From assembly GCF_004664715.2 (NCBI RefSeq), contig NC_051082.1, positions 11,890,998-11,954,997 of the forward strand: DNA of 64,000 nucleotides. Reading direction: 5' to 3'. The position numbers and the translations under genes were made by a program. How positions within the stretch are numbered: position 1 is the stretch's first letter; each line of letters starts with the position of its first letter. Below the pieces are notes generated by a model. It saw only the letters and a program-made list of their open reading frames with translations. It was not told where the DNA came from and searched no databases. Below, in pieces: positions 1-13,604 of the stretch. Source of the DNA: Peromyscus leucopus. Lineage: Eukaryota > Chordata > Mammalia > Rodentia > Cricetidae.

Positions 1-2651
<2,651 letters not shown>

Positions 2652-2756
2652 TGGCCTACAGGTGTCTCCGGCCACCCTAGCACAAGCCGAGGGACTTGGA
2701 CGGAGAGTGCTGCCCCTGCCTGGAACTCCCAGAAACCCAAGCCTGAGCGAGCCCTG

Positions 2757-2800
2757 GTTGCCTGGGCAGCCAACAGCGCAACACTCGGTTGCCAGGCTGC
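2757..2800 (-). promoter_or_regulatory. Two candidate RFX X-box motifs upstream of Cfap73
   Basis: GTTGCCTGGGCAGC at 2757-2770 matches the X-box form GTNRCC-N0-3-RGYAAC at 11 of 12 fixed positions, and GTTGCCAGGCTGC at 2788-2800 at 10 of 12. They lie about 105-150 bp upstream of the Cfap73 start codon. RFX factors control many motile-cilium genes; that these sites do so here is inference. Confidence 0.5.
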
Positions 2801-3529
2801 AGCCTAGGACCCACCCCTCCTGATAGGGACAGACAGCAAACCAGGAAGGGAGGGGATGGCTATCCCCTATCTAAATTTGGATGCAGTGGACAGGACACGG
2901 GTCTTGGGTCAATATTTCCTTTTCTGGGAGGCCCTTGTCTTGGCTGGGTGGAGTTGGGCATCACCATGCAACAGGATGCTCCTTCATACACACCAGAGAC
3001 TCATCAGGGCTGGACTGGGACTCGGTGCTGCAGCTTTCACTTGGCATATGCAAGGCCCCGGGTTCTTTCTCCAGCACCGTGCCCCCACAAAAGAGTAATT
3101 ATTGAGCGCCTCCTGTTTGCTCGGCCCAGTGTATTGTCAGTCACCCTGGGGAAAACTGCTAAGTGGAGCTCCAACCCTCTGGGTCTCCGTGCCCAAGCTG
3201 GTGATGGGGCTAGACTGCCCATGCCTCACGGAGCCCCCAGGCTGGTTTGGGGAAAGCGCCGCTCTGAAGAGGTGCTGTGGGAAGGGACTGGTGATTTGCA
3301 CTTGAAGGGAGGAGGAGGGAGAGGCTGTCACAGTTTGAGTACCCGGATCAAACAGGATGCCCTCCATTGTGTAGGGCAACATTTAACCCAAGGCACTGGG
3401 ACTAGGGGAAAGGACTCAGTGAAAAACACCCACAGCATATTCAACTGGAAGCAGCTATCTGGTCACCTGCTTCAGACTGTTCAGGTCCCTTCCTCCTCTC
3501 TCCTTCCCTCCTCCCTCCCTTTCCTCTGT

Positions 3530-3640
3530 GTACCTCCTTGAGACAAGGTCTGACTTTGTAGCCCAGGTTGGCCTTGAACTCACAGAAATCATCCTGCCTT
3601 GTCCTCCAAAGTGCTGGGATTATAGACATGAGCCACCTGT
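3530..3640 (-). mobile_element. B1 SINE, reverse orientation
   Basis: Reads gagacaaggtctgactttg...gtgctgggattatagacatgagccacc, the reverse complement of a diverged B1. Confidence 0.8.
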
Positions 3641-3865
3641 TTTTTGAAAATCTCAATTTCTATTTATTTATTTACTGTTTGTTTGTTTGTTTTTCAAGTT
3701 AGTTTCTTTAAGACAGGGTCTCACTCTGTACCAAGTATGTACATATTTAACTATGTAGCCAAGGCTGGTCTCTAACCCATGATGATTCTGCTGCATTAGC
3801 TTCCTGTAATTTCCTCTTTCAAATGAGTATATTTCCTTTGTTTGCCTTTAAACATTGTTTTTATT

Positions 3866-3957
3866 GCCAGGCATGGTGGCTCACGCTAGCCTGGTCTACA
3901 AAATGAGTTCCAGGAAAGGTGCCAAAGGTACACAGAGAAACCCTATCTTGAAAAAAA
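3866..3957 (+). mobile_element. B1 SINE with internal deletion, followed by a TG tract
   Basis: Starts gccaggcatggtggctcacg, then jumps directly to agcctggtctaca and ends acacagagaaaccctatctt, so the middle of the B1 is missing. Confidence 0.75.
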
Positions 3958-3958
<1 letters not shown>

Positions 3959-4004
<46 letters not shown>

Positions 4005-4054
4005 GTATATGTGTGTGTGCATGTATGCATATGTGTGTGTGTGTGTGTGCATGT
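3959..4054 (+). repeat. (TG)n microsatellite
   Basis: Long TG run with TATG interruptions directly after the B1 3' end. Confidence 0.95.
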
Positions 4055-4154
4055 GAGTACAACTTGTGAGACTTGTTTCTCTCCTTAACCTCATGGGACC
4101 TGGGGATTGACCTCCCGCCTCCGTCTCCCGAGTGCTGGGATTGCAGGTGTGCCG

Positions 4155-4535
4155 GTTAGATTTATGTCAGTTTGACACAAGCTAGAGTCATCTGAGAAGA
4201 GGGAGTCTCACTTGCTGTGAGCACGCCTGTAGAGCATTTTCTTAATTAGTGATTGATGATGGCCCAGTAAACTGTGGGTGGTGCCGTCCCTGGGCTGGTG
4301 GTCCCGAGTTCTATAAGAAAGCAGGCTGAGCAAGCCACGAGGAGCAAGCCAGTGAGCAGCGCCCCTCCATGGCCTCTGCATCAGCCCCTGCCTCCAGGAT
4401 CCTGCCCTGTCTGAGTTCCTTTCCTCACTGCTTTTAATGATGAACAGTGACAGGGAATTGTGAGTGAAATAAACCCTTTCCTCCCCAAGTTGCTTTTGGT
4501 CATGGTGTTTCATCACAGCAATAGTAACTCTAAGA
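4155..4535 (+). mobile_element. Rodent ~400-bp interspersed repeat (URR1-like), copy A
   Basis: Begins with tcagtttgacacaagct and ends catggtgtttcatcacagca; internal ccctgggctggtggtcc and gaaagcaggctgagcaagcc are hallmarks of an abundant rodent repeat that I believe is the URR1 non-autonomous DNA transposon. The family name is from memory; the shared sequence with the copies at 5.75, 38.7 and 46.65 kb is directly visible. Confidence 0.6.
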
Positions 4536-5039
4536 CCGCTATCCTGCTCAATCTGATTGGTTTATTTATTAAGTTACGGCCTCACTGTGTAGCCCAGGCT
4601 GACCTCAGATTCACAACCCTCCTCCTCAGCCCCTCCAGCATCGGGATTCCAGCCCGGTGCCAACCCATGCTTACTTGTAATACCTACATCGCTTGAAACG
4701 ACTCCTAAGGAATTTTGTTAGGGGATATTTTTAAAAAAGAGATCTAAAATAGCCCACATTTTCCCTTTGAGCGTTTTGCATTAAATTACCCACATCATCT
4801 TTCCGTGTAACCTGATGCGAAGCTTCAGCAAGAAACATGATCTCATTTTTCTTAATTAAAAAAAAATGGAGGTGTAATTTCTACCTCCTGAAATTCACCC
4901 CCCACTTTTTTTTCACACACGTTTCCATGGTCTGTGGCAAATGTGTAAAGCTGTGTAGCCACGACAAGTAAGACAAAACCCAGGAGACTCTGGGCCCACT
5001 TGTAATCTGTCTGGGATACATCTCAGCCTCCAAACCATC

Positions 5040-5165
5040 CGGTTTGGTACACAGCTGTAATCCCAGCTCTCAGGAGGCTGAGGCAGAAGGATGGAGTGTT
5101 CAAAGCCAGCCTGGGCTACGTGTCCAGGTCCTGTCAAAAACAAAAACAAAACAAAAAACAACAGA
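5040..5165 (+). mobile_element. Diverged B1 SINE
   Basis: Contains tgtaatcccagctctcaggaggctgaggcag and agccagcctgggctac followed by an A-rich tail. Confidence 0.65.
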
Positions 5166-5321
5166 ACAAAACGCCCAGGCTATGCTGAGCCGCAATGCAG
5201 GTTCAAGGCCAGCCTGGGGAATCTGCTGAGATCTGTCTCAAAAGGAAAAGTAATTTAAAAAAAAAAATGGACTCAGTAGAGTACTTACTTAGTATGAGAG
5301 AGAGAGAGAGAAAAGAAAGAG

Positions 5322-5489
5322 AGAGCTGGGCGGTGGTAGCGCACACCTTTAATCCCAGCACTCGGGAGGCAGAGGCAGGAGGATCTCTATGAGTTCGAGG
5401 CCAGCCTGGACTACCAAGTGAGTTCCAGGAAAGGTGCAAAGCTACACAGAGAAACCCTGTCTCAAAAAAACAAAAACAAAAACAAAAAA

Positions 5490-5490
<1 letters not shown>
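5322..5490 (+). mobile_element. B1 SINE, cricetid-type
   Basis: Full-length B1 from gagctgggcggtggtagc to ccctgtctc plus CAAAAA-rich tail, containing ggtgcaaagctacacagag. Confidence 0.9.

Positions 5491-5493
<3 letters not shown>

Positions 5494-5546
<53 letters not shown>
5494..5546 (+). repeat. (GA)n microsatellite
   Basis: About 26 GA units directly downstream of the B1 A-tail. Confidence 0.95.
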
Positions 5547-5547
<1 letters not shown>

Positions 5548-5749
5548 CAAGCCTTTATAATTTTGCCTTTTCCAGAATGTCAAAATGGGTATAGCGTTCC
5601 GGGGTAGAGGGCTTAGCCAGTATTCATGAGACCCTGGGTTCTATCCCCGGTATGAGGATGGAGGCGTACTGTGATGTGCAGCGTTCTGGGGCTGCCGCTG
5701 TCCTTCAGAAACATTGCCACGGAGTCAGTCCCCTTTTGTTCCTGACTGA

Positions 5750-6285
5750 GTAGTATTTACAGTTTTGTCAACTTGACACAAGCTGAAGCCACCTGGAAGA
5801 GGGCCCTTCAGTTGAGGAAATGCCTCCACTGGCCTGTAGGGCTTCTTCTTTTTTCTTTCTTTCCTTTTCTTTTTTGGTTTTTCAGCACAGGGTTTCTCTG
5901 CGTAGCCCTGGCTGTCCTGGAACTCACTCTGTAGACCAGGCTGGCCTCGAACTCTGATCCGCCTAGCCTCTGCCTCCTGAGGGCTGATGCATGTGTCTCT
6001 GTGGGGTGTTTTCTTCATTAGTGATGGATGTGGGGTGGGCAGTCCATGGTGGGTGGGGCCATCCCTGGGCTGGTGGTCCTGGGTTCTCTAAGAAAGCAGG
6101 CTGAGCAAGCCACAAGGAACAAGCCAGTCAGCAGCACCCCTCCTTGGCCTCGGCATCAGGTCCTGCCTCTGGATTCCTGTCCTGACCTCCCTCGGTGATG
6201 GATGTGAGCTCTAGGATGAGGCCAGCCCTTTCCTCCTGAAGTCGCTTCTGGTTGTGGTGTTTTATTGGGACAATAGAAAGCAAAT
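5750..6285 (+). mobile_element. URR1-like repeat, copy B, interrupted by a B1
   Basis: Same family as 4155-4535 (ttgtcaacttgacacaagct; ccctgggctggtggtcc; gaaagcaggctgagcaagcc), split by a reverse B1 at about 5850-5985. Confidence 0.6.
5850..5985 (-). mobile_element. B1 SINE, reverse, nested in the URR1-like repeat
   Basis: Reads ggtttctctgcgtagccctgg through agcctctgcctcctgagg, with a T-rich tail at its left. Confidence 0.8.
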
Positions 6286-6586
6286 GAGGAGAGCTCTGGG
6301 TAGTGTGCACTGTGGTTTCTTCAGTCCTCGAATGAAGGGCGGCTCTGTTGCTTCTCGTGCCCAGCCAGCCCTAGTGTCCCGTGTGTCACTCTAAGTGTGG
6401 ATGGACCCCTGGGTCCTGTCAGCTGAGCACATGGTCCTCTGAGCAGCGCTCCCAGGTGGTTCCCACCACCAACTGTCAGTTTCTTTTTGTTTTGCTTTGT
6501 TTTTACGTATGTATCCCAGGCTGGCCTCAGTGTAGTTGAGGATGACCTTAGACTCTGGGTGAGTGTGTGAGTGTGTAAGTGTGCAA

Positions 6587-6588
<2 letters not shown>

Positions 6589-6622
<34 letters not shown>
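6589..6622 (+). repeat. (TG)n microsatellite
   Basis: Uninterrupted TG run following degenerate TG-rich sequence. Confidence 0.95.
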
Positions 6623-6626
<4 letters not shown>

Positions 6627-6696
6627 GCCAGAGGACAACCTCAATGTCATTCTTTAGGCACCATCCACCTTTTTAATATTTTTTAATCTATTTATA

Positions 6697-6858
6697 TTTA
6701 TTTTTTTGTTTGTTTTTTCGAGACAGGGTTTCTCTGTTTAGCCCTGGCTGTCCTGGATCTCACTCTGTAGACCAGGCTGGCCTCGAACTCACAGAGATCC
6801 GCCTGCCTCTGCCTCCCGAGTGCAGGGATGAAAGGCGTGCGCCACCACCGCCCAGCTC
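6697..6858 (-). mobile_element. B1 SINE, reverse
   Basis: T-rich tail then cgagacagggtttctctg and ending gcgccaccaccgcccagc. Confidence 0.9.
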
Positions 6859-6864
6859 AAACAT

Positions 6865-7035
6865 TTATTATTTATTTATTGTGCAGTGTGTGGGGCAAGC
6901 CGCGGCGCATTTGTGGAGGTCAAAGGTCAACTTGAGCTGGTTCTGTCACTCCACCATGTGGGGTTGGGGGTAGGGGTAGGAATTGAATTTAGGTCATCAG
7001 GCTTGGTGGCAAATGCCCTTGCGGGCTGGACTGTC
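6865..7035 (-). mobile_element. B3-like SINE, reverse
   Basis: Contains ggaggtcaaaggtcaac and ttaggtcatcaggcttggtg, typical of reversed B3. Confidence 0.65.
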
Positions 7036-7344
7036 TCTTCTGTCCCCTCCTCCCTCTTCTGTCTCCGCCCCCCCAGGGCAGCGGGTTACAGGCGCTCCGT
7101 GCTATGCCTGGCTATCTGGGTGGGTGCTGCGCTCCCAAGCTCAAGTCCTCGCGCAGACACAGAAAGCATTGCTCTGCGGGAACGATCTCCCCAGGCCCAG
7201 CCACCCCTTATTTGGAATTCTAGAATCAGGGAACACTTTATTCCATAAAACAGAATAAATGTTCCAATCCTCGGAACAAAGGAGGGTGGCTTAACAGAGG
7301 AGGGAGGCGTGAAGAAAGCCAGAGCTGAAACAGACGGGAGGGGC

Positions 7345-7587
7345 GAGGGAGCTTTGAAATCATGAGGACCCGAGTTCCGATCCGATCCTCAGCTTCCCCC
7401 ATCAAAAGCTGGGCGTGGCAGAGCTCTGGGGAGGTCAGCCCGGGAGGATCCCTGGGGCTCACTAGGCAGCCGCCAGCCTGCAGGGATGGATGGATGAGCT
7501 CCTGGGTTAGTGATAGACTCCGTCTCAAAACGTGAGGACCCCCAGACACGGACCTCTGGCCTCCACACGTACGTAAATGAACACATG

Positions 7588-7590
<3 letters not shown>
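7345..7590 (+). mobile_element. B4/RSINE-like element leading into a CA tract
   Basis: Contains aggacccgagttccgatcc, gctgggcgtggcag and ggacctctggcctccacac, the tRNA-like plus B1-like composite of B4 SINEs. Confidence 0.6.
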
Positions 7591-7635
<45 letters not shown>

Positions 7636-7741
7636 TACATGAATGCACGCTTGTGTACATGAATGCATACATGTACACAAGCATGTGCACACACATATGC
7701 ACACACACATGCATGTATACACTCACACACAGATAGATACA

Positions 7742-7780
<39 letters not shown>
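7590..7780 (+). repeat. (CA)n compound microsatellite
   Basis: Two CA tracts (about 7593-7633 and 7743-7778) separated by degenerate ATGCACAC-type sequence. Confidence 0.95.
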
Positions 7781-8099
7781 TCACTTCCCAGTTCCTCCCC
7801 TTGTGCAGCAGAGACCGGGAAGCAGCATAGGAAGGCGCCTGATGATCAAACATCCTGCCGTTGCAGGGCTCCTTTGTGTGAGGATTAAAGCTGAGAAATC
7901 TTCTCTCATCATTTTCCATGGAAACTTTTTTGGTTGTTATTGCCAATCCTCATTTCGGGGAAGGCCGGACAAACCGCTTAATTTTAGCTCAGGGATGCGG
8001 AACCTTAACTTGACTGACTCCATTTTGATTTTTAGCCTGGTTTGAGCAGGTGGCGCGAAGGTCAAAGCCACAACTTCCTGCAGTTTTTATTACCATCTT

Positions 8100-8278
8100 T
8101 TTCTTTTTCTTTTTTTGGCTTTTTGAGACAGGGTTTCTCTGTGTAGTTTAGGTGCCTTTCCTGGAACTCACTCTGTAGCCCAGGCTGGCCTCGAACTCAC
8201 AGAGAACTGCCTGGCTCTGCCTCCCGAGTGCTGGGATTGCCGCCGCCGCCACCACCACCACCACCACTGCCCAGTTCA
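8100..8278 (-). mobile_element. B1 SINE, reverse, with CCG/CCA expansion
   Basis: Reversed B1 from tttttggctttttgagacag to ctgcccag; near 8240-8268 the normal ccaccacc segment is expanded to (CCG)4 followed by (CCA)6-7. Confidence 0.85.
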
Positions 8279-8444
8279 TCTTTTTCTAGCCCATGTCGTG
8301 CCCTCTCCCCTCTCCGTCCTCTAATGACCCCTTGTTCTCCCCCAAACCCCACCTGACAGCATCAGCACCGCTTTACCACATCAAGAATGCTGTCCCGGCG
8401 ACTGTGGCTTATAATAAATTTCAGTTTTACTCAATTATTGAAAA

Positions 8445-8852
8445 AAAAAATAGCCAAATGAATGGAAACACATGAACTATGAACCAAAGGCTGAGGGGCC
8501 CCCAGCTGGATCAGGCCCTCTGAATAGGTGAGACAGTTGATTGGCTTGATCAGTTTGGGAGGCAACTAGGCAGTGGGACCAAGTCCTGTGCTCATTGCAT
8601 GAGTTGGCTGTTTGAAACCTGGGGCTTATGCAGGGACACTTGGCTCAGTCTGGGAGGAAGGGACTGGACCTGCCTGGACTGAGTCTACCAGGTTGATCGC
8701 AGTCCTCGGGGGAGGATTTGCCCTGGAGGAGGTGGGAATAGGGGGTAGGCTGGGGGTAAGGGAAGGGGGTGGGAGGGGGGAGAATAGGGGAACCCATGGC
8801 TGATATGTAGAACTGAATGGTATTGTAAAATAAAATATATATATATATAAAG
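8445..8852 (+). mobile_element. LINE-1 3' end, 5' truncated
   Basis: About 400 bp matching the familiar rodent L1 3' end: agccaaatgaatggaaac, ggggcccccagctggatc, a G-rich 3'UTR stretch, then aacccatggctgatatgtag and an AT-rich tail. No L1 reading frame of any length is preserved. Confidence 0.7.
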
Positions 8853-8865
8853 AATGCTGGAGGGG

Positions 8866-9042
8866 GGGCTGGAGAGATGGCTCAGTGGTAAAGAGCGCTC
8901 ACTGCTCTTCTGAAGGTCCTGAGTTCAATTCCCAGCACCCACGTGGCAGCTCACAACTGTCTGATGCCCTCTTCTGGTCTGGAGATGTACATGCAGACAG
9001 AGCAGTCATATAGACGTAAAACACGTAAATAAATAAATCTAC
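8866..9042 (+). mobile_element. B2 SINE
   Basis: Complete B2 from ggggctggagagatggctca to the aataaataaat tail, inserted at the AT-rich L1 tail. Confidence 0.9.
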
Positions 9043-9310
9043 ACTGTTACAGAGGCCAAAGGTACGTCAGCTCTCAGAGCCAAACCTATCCTCCCGGGCT
9101 CACAGTCACGTGCCACAGGAGGGGTTAGACAGACGTAAGGATTCTGGGGGAAGGTCACTGCCATGCCATGAGGCTTCCTGGAGGTGGGGGACACTTGGAA
9201 AAAGTCGCATGGAAACGGACTTGAAGGACCTGAGAGCTGAGACTAGGAGAAGAGCGGTCTGGGTGGAAAGCACAGCATGTGCAAAGGCCCTGAGGCAGGA
9301 AGAGAGGGAA

Positions 9311-9473
9311 GGTCACTGGGCAGTGGTGGCGCACACCTTTAATCCAGCACTCGGGAGGCAGAGGCAGGCGGATCTCTGTGAGTTCGAGGCCAGCCTGGTC
9401 TACAGGGTGAGTTCCAGGACAGCCAAGGCTACACAGAGAAACCTTGTCTCTAAAAAAAAAAAAAAAAAAAAAG
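9311..9473 (+). mobile_element. B1 SINE
   Basis: From ctgggcagtggtggcgcac to cttgtctctaaaaa with an A18 tail; carries the ggacagccaaggctacac variant. Confidence 0.9.
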
Positions 9474-11004
9474 GGAAGGAAGGTCTACAGGTTGGTGTGT
9501 GGGATTCCATCATGAAGGGGTCAGGGCTGGATCAGGCCGAGGAGGGCCCAGACCTGAGGTTATGGGTGACTCACGAGAGGCTGAGCCTAGAGGACTAAGG
9601 GACTCTCTGGAGGACTGGTGTTAGTCTTCCCTATTCCGTTTTTTAGAGATAGGGTCTTACTGCGTAGCTCTGGCTGGCCTCGGAGTGGCCGCAATCTTCC
9701 TGCCTCTGCCTCTTGAGCGCTGGCATCCTTCTGCCCTCCCAGGTATCCTGGTGTTTGCCTGTACGCAGACAGCCACCCCAGCCCTGAGCCTGTGCACAGC
9801 TGAAAGGCAGGCGCCCCGTCTCAAGTCGTCTCTGGCTTGTCTTCAACGGTGGAGGCCTGCGCTCAGCCCTCCAGCTGCGCCCAGCCATTCCCCTCCCAGA
9901 AATCCCCTCTGTTAAACAGGAAGATGTGTCTGGCTGGTTTGGGGGCTCCCCTGCCACGCTGTGAGCTGGGCCTCTCTGCCTGTCTCCGTCCCCAGCTAGG
10001 GTGGGGGCAGGGGGGTGTTGTGCTGGGTGTTTTGGTGACAGCAGGACACTTTCCCAGCTGGCCTTGCCCTTGGCCACAAACCCACACACATGCTCTGGAA
10101 ATATCCACTGCCCTCCTCCCTCGGCCTCACGGTCCAATGACTTCCCTTCCTACTTCTCCATTCCAAGGCGTGGGTGGGGGAGACTGTCACGGACCTGTTT
10201 CCTGGGCAGGCAGCCTGGGGAACGGGGGGTGGGGGTGAGTATGCCAATCCTGCGTACACCTTCCGAGATGGCTGCCTGTCCCCCGTGGCATGCCGCCCAG
10301 ACTTGTGCCCTGCCGTCACAAACCAGGCTTTGTGTCTAGAGACAAAGAACTCCGTCTCACCCCCTCACCTGGGCCCGAGACCTGTCAGCCCTGCCCCAGC
10401 CAGGGCATCAGATGATGCCACTTCCCTAGGAGGGGAGACTGGTCCCTGGCAGGGGCAGGTCTGCCACTGGGTGTGGAGAAGGAGGCGTACAGGGCAGGAC
10501 TAAGTTGCTGCGGGTCCGGACATCATCCCGGGACACCTTGGGGACAGAGAAGTGACAATCAGTGGGCTCTGGCTCCTAGGGGCAGTGGCGTGTACCCATC
10601 AAGTGTGTTTTGAGTCAAGGTGCCAAGGGTGTGGGAGGCGGCATGAATCAGACATTGTCCCTGACATTTAGGCGATAAGGCTAGTGTGTAAACCACCACC
10701 AAACAAGCCATCAGGAAACCAAGGTTATGAGTGTGGCCAGGCCCCAGGGACGCAAGGACGACAGGGGACTCCACAGGCCTCCCTGCCTGGGCTTCCCAGT
10801 TTCTGGGAGCCAAATGGCAAGAGTCAGAAGGGAGAAACGTTCTTTCAAAAACAGAAGGAAGTATCAATTAACTTCTGATTTTTAAAAAAAAAAAAAAAAT
10901 TCTTTTTCAAACAGGTTTTCGAGATGTAGCCCAGGCTGGCCTCAAAACTATAGTCGTCCTGCTAAAAAAATATTGTGTCAGACCCCTATAAATAAATTAA
11001 AAAA

Positions 11005-11007
<3 letters not shown>

Positions 11008-11047
<40 letters not shown>
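11008..11047 (+). repeat. (TG)n microsatellite
   Basis: About 20 TG units after an A-rich run. Confidence 0.95.
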
Positions 11048-11048
<1 letters not shown>

Positions 11049-12299
11049 ACTCACCTGTACAAGCATCGGTGTCTGCCTGTATTTTCCTCTCTCATTTTTT
11101 TTGGGGGGTGGGGGCGGACAGGCTCTCTCATTGAGCCCAGAACTGAGTCAGGCTAGCCAGCGAGTCCTCAAGACCCACCTTTCTTCCCCACACACTCCTC
11201 CCAGCCCTGGGGTTCCAAGCAAGCTCAACCACGGCCGGCTTTTTACATCGGTGATGAGGATCCCAACTCATGCTTTTCCTGCCTAGCCAGCTCCCAGCCA
11301 GGAAACTCCTTTTTAACAGCCGTATATTGTTCCATTGGCTTGGCCACTGAACTGTCTTTGGCCCCACCCTTCATAAGCTTCACTCAGTTGGACCATAAGT
11401 AGCGGAAGCTGAATGAGGCAGGGGGCTGGATATAAAGGCTCCCCTTGGGTGGGCGGGACTTGATGGAAAAGGCAAACTTGGGGTGGAGGAAAAAGTCTTG
11501 TTTATTCTGGCTTGCTCACAATGTTGCCTGTAGCCCAGGCTGGCCTGGAAGTTGTTACATAGCTGAGGTTATCCTTGAACTACAGTCTCCACCTCCTGTG
11601 TGCTGGGGTTATGGACAGGTACCCTCCACACGCAGTTTGGGAAAAGCCATATGGGTGAATTCAGGAGTCCCCAACCCAGTAATGGGTTGGTAAAGGGATT
11701 TAACATCATAAACAGTCAGAATTTCAACAGGCAAGAGGATTGTGAGTTCAAGACCAGCTTTATAGTGAGCGTCTGTCCCTAAACCAAAGCCAAGCCCAGT
11801 GTATCTATCGGCTGCCAGTTTCCATGGAGCAAGTTTTCCTTTCATAGTTTGAGGTTGGGAAGGTGGGGTTCCAAAGGTGGTTCAGTCAGATCTCATGGTC
11901 AGGGAAGCCCCCCTGTGGTACTGCCCTGCCTGCCCAGCCCCCTAGAATGATGTTAGGGCAGGGAGGCTCAGCTCAGAGCCTGTGAGATTCCCCTGGGCCC
12001 CTGCCAAGCATGTCACACGCCAGGATGAGGTGCTGGCATCAGCCAGATCTGAGCGGTGAGCCTTTAGGGGCAGGCAGAACTCTGACCTTGGGATCTCTCT
12101 GCCTGGGTTAAAAGAACAAAAATCAAAGCCCAGATTTCCCCCAGCTCTGCAGTCCAGGACGGGCACTTCCTTGTGCTGGCTGGAATGCGGCACTCCCTCC
12201 ATCCCTGGAATTCCGGGCTGGGCCTGGCACTGTACCTGGCCCCATTCCCGGGACCTGGCCTTGATGCCGAGCCAAGAGGGGCTTCTAGAAGGCTCCGGA

Positions 12300-12905
12300 G
12301 TGAGCTGGGATTCTACCCGACGGTCATCACACCTAGTAGGCACTTTCTGTATACCAGGTGTGCTGAGGTCTCTGGGATTCTACATGAGGACCATTACCCC
12401 TAGTGGGCACTTGCTGTATACCAGGTGTGCTGAGGTCTCTGGGATTCTACATGAGGACCATTACACCTAGTGGGCACTTGCTGTATGCCAGGTGTGCTGA
12501 GGTCTCTGGGATTCTACATGAGGACCATTACCCCTAGTGGGCACTTGCTGTATACCAGGTGTGCTGAGGTCTCTGGGATTCTACATGAGGACCATTACCC
12601 CTAGTGGGCACTTGCTGTATACCAGGTGTGCTGAGGTCTCTGGGATTCTACATGAGGACCATTATACCTAGTGGGCACTTGCTGTATGCCAGGTGTGCTG
12701 AAGTTTCTGGGATTCTACATGAGGACCATTACATCTAGTGGGCACTTGCTGAATACCAGGTGTGCTGAGGTCTCTGGGATTCTACATGAGGACCATTACA
12801 TCTAGTGGGCACTTGCTGAATACCAGGTGTGCTGAGGTCTCTGGGATTCTACATGAGGACCATTACATCTAGTGGGCACTTGCTGTATACCAGGTGTGCT
12901 GAAAC
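12300..12905 (+). repeat. 67-bp minisatellite, about nine copies
   Basis: The anchor tgggattctac recurs at 12308, 12373, 12440, 12507, 12574, 12641, 12708, 12775 and 12842, a 67-bp period. The first unit is the most diverged. The unit part ggcacttgctgtatacca resembles the MIR core, and a MIR-like body follows directly. Confidence 0.92.
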
Positions 12906-13085
12906 TAACACTTCTTCCATGCCCTCATGCTTCCTGTGAGACGGGTGCTGTTAACAGCCCCGATTCACACAGGAAGAAACAGAGGCATTGAGAGGGTAAC
13001 CCACCTGTCTGAGAGCACCCAGTGCTGGGATTCAATAACAAGACCCCTTTCCTAAACCTTGAGCCAGCACCTTCCCCACTTAAGA
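12880..13085 (+). mobile_element. MIR-like ancient SINE
   Basis: Shows the MIR layout: caggtgtgctgaa, aacagccccgattcacacag, aacagaggcattgagaggg and agtgctgggattc. It is contiguous with the 67-bp minisatellite. Confidence 0.6.
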
Positions 13086-13516
13086 CTTTATTCATTTAGA
13101 GGTTAGCCCAGGCTGCCCTTGAACTCATCAGGTAGCCAAAGATGAACCTAAAATTCAAATCCTCCTGCCTCTGTCCTCCAAGTACTGGTATTACAGCTGT
13201 GTGCTGCTGTGGTGTGGGTGGGTGGGGGGAGGGTGAAGAAGTCAGGGCTATGCACATACTAGGCAAGCACTTTACCAACTGGGCGACAGCCTCAGATGCT
13301 GATTTTTTTTTTTTTGAGATGGGGTTTGTCTTTGTAACCCAGGCTAACCTGGACTTCTCCATCTTCTTGCCTTAGCTGCCTGTGCTGGCATTGCAGGTGT
13401 GCGCTATCATGCCCAGGCTTCACCTAAGTCTCCCCGTGCCTGTTGTCTCCTGTCTGCAGCCATGGGTGATGCAGAGAGCTGGCAGGAACTGTGTGTTTGC
13501 CTTCTAGGAGATTGTG

Positions 13517-13604
13517 GGGCATACCACAAGCACCTACTGTGTGCTTGGCATACCACGAGCACCTACTGTGTGCTTAGCATACTACGAGCACCTATTGTGT
13601 GCTT
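13517..13604 (+). repeat. 29-bp tandem repeat, three copies
   Basis: Three adjacent near-identical units of the form gcataccacRagcacctac + tgtgtgctt; agcacctactgtgtgc is a MIR-like core. Confidence 0.85.

Noticed and set aside
12300..12905. Regularly spaced direct repeats resembling a CRISPR array
   Set aside because: The 67-bp units are contiguous with no unique spacers, in a mammalian intergenic region; it is a minisatellite.
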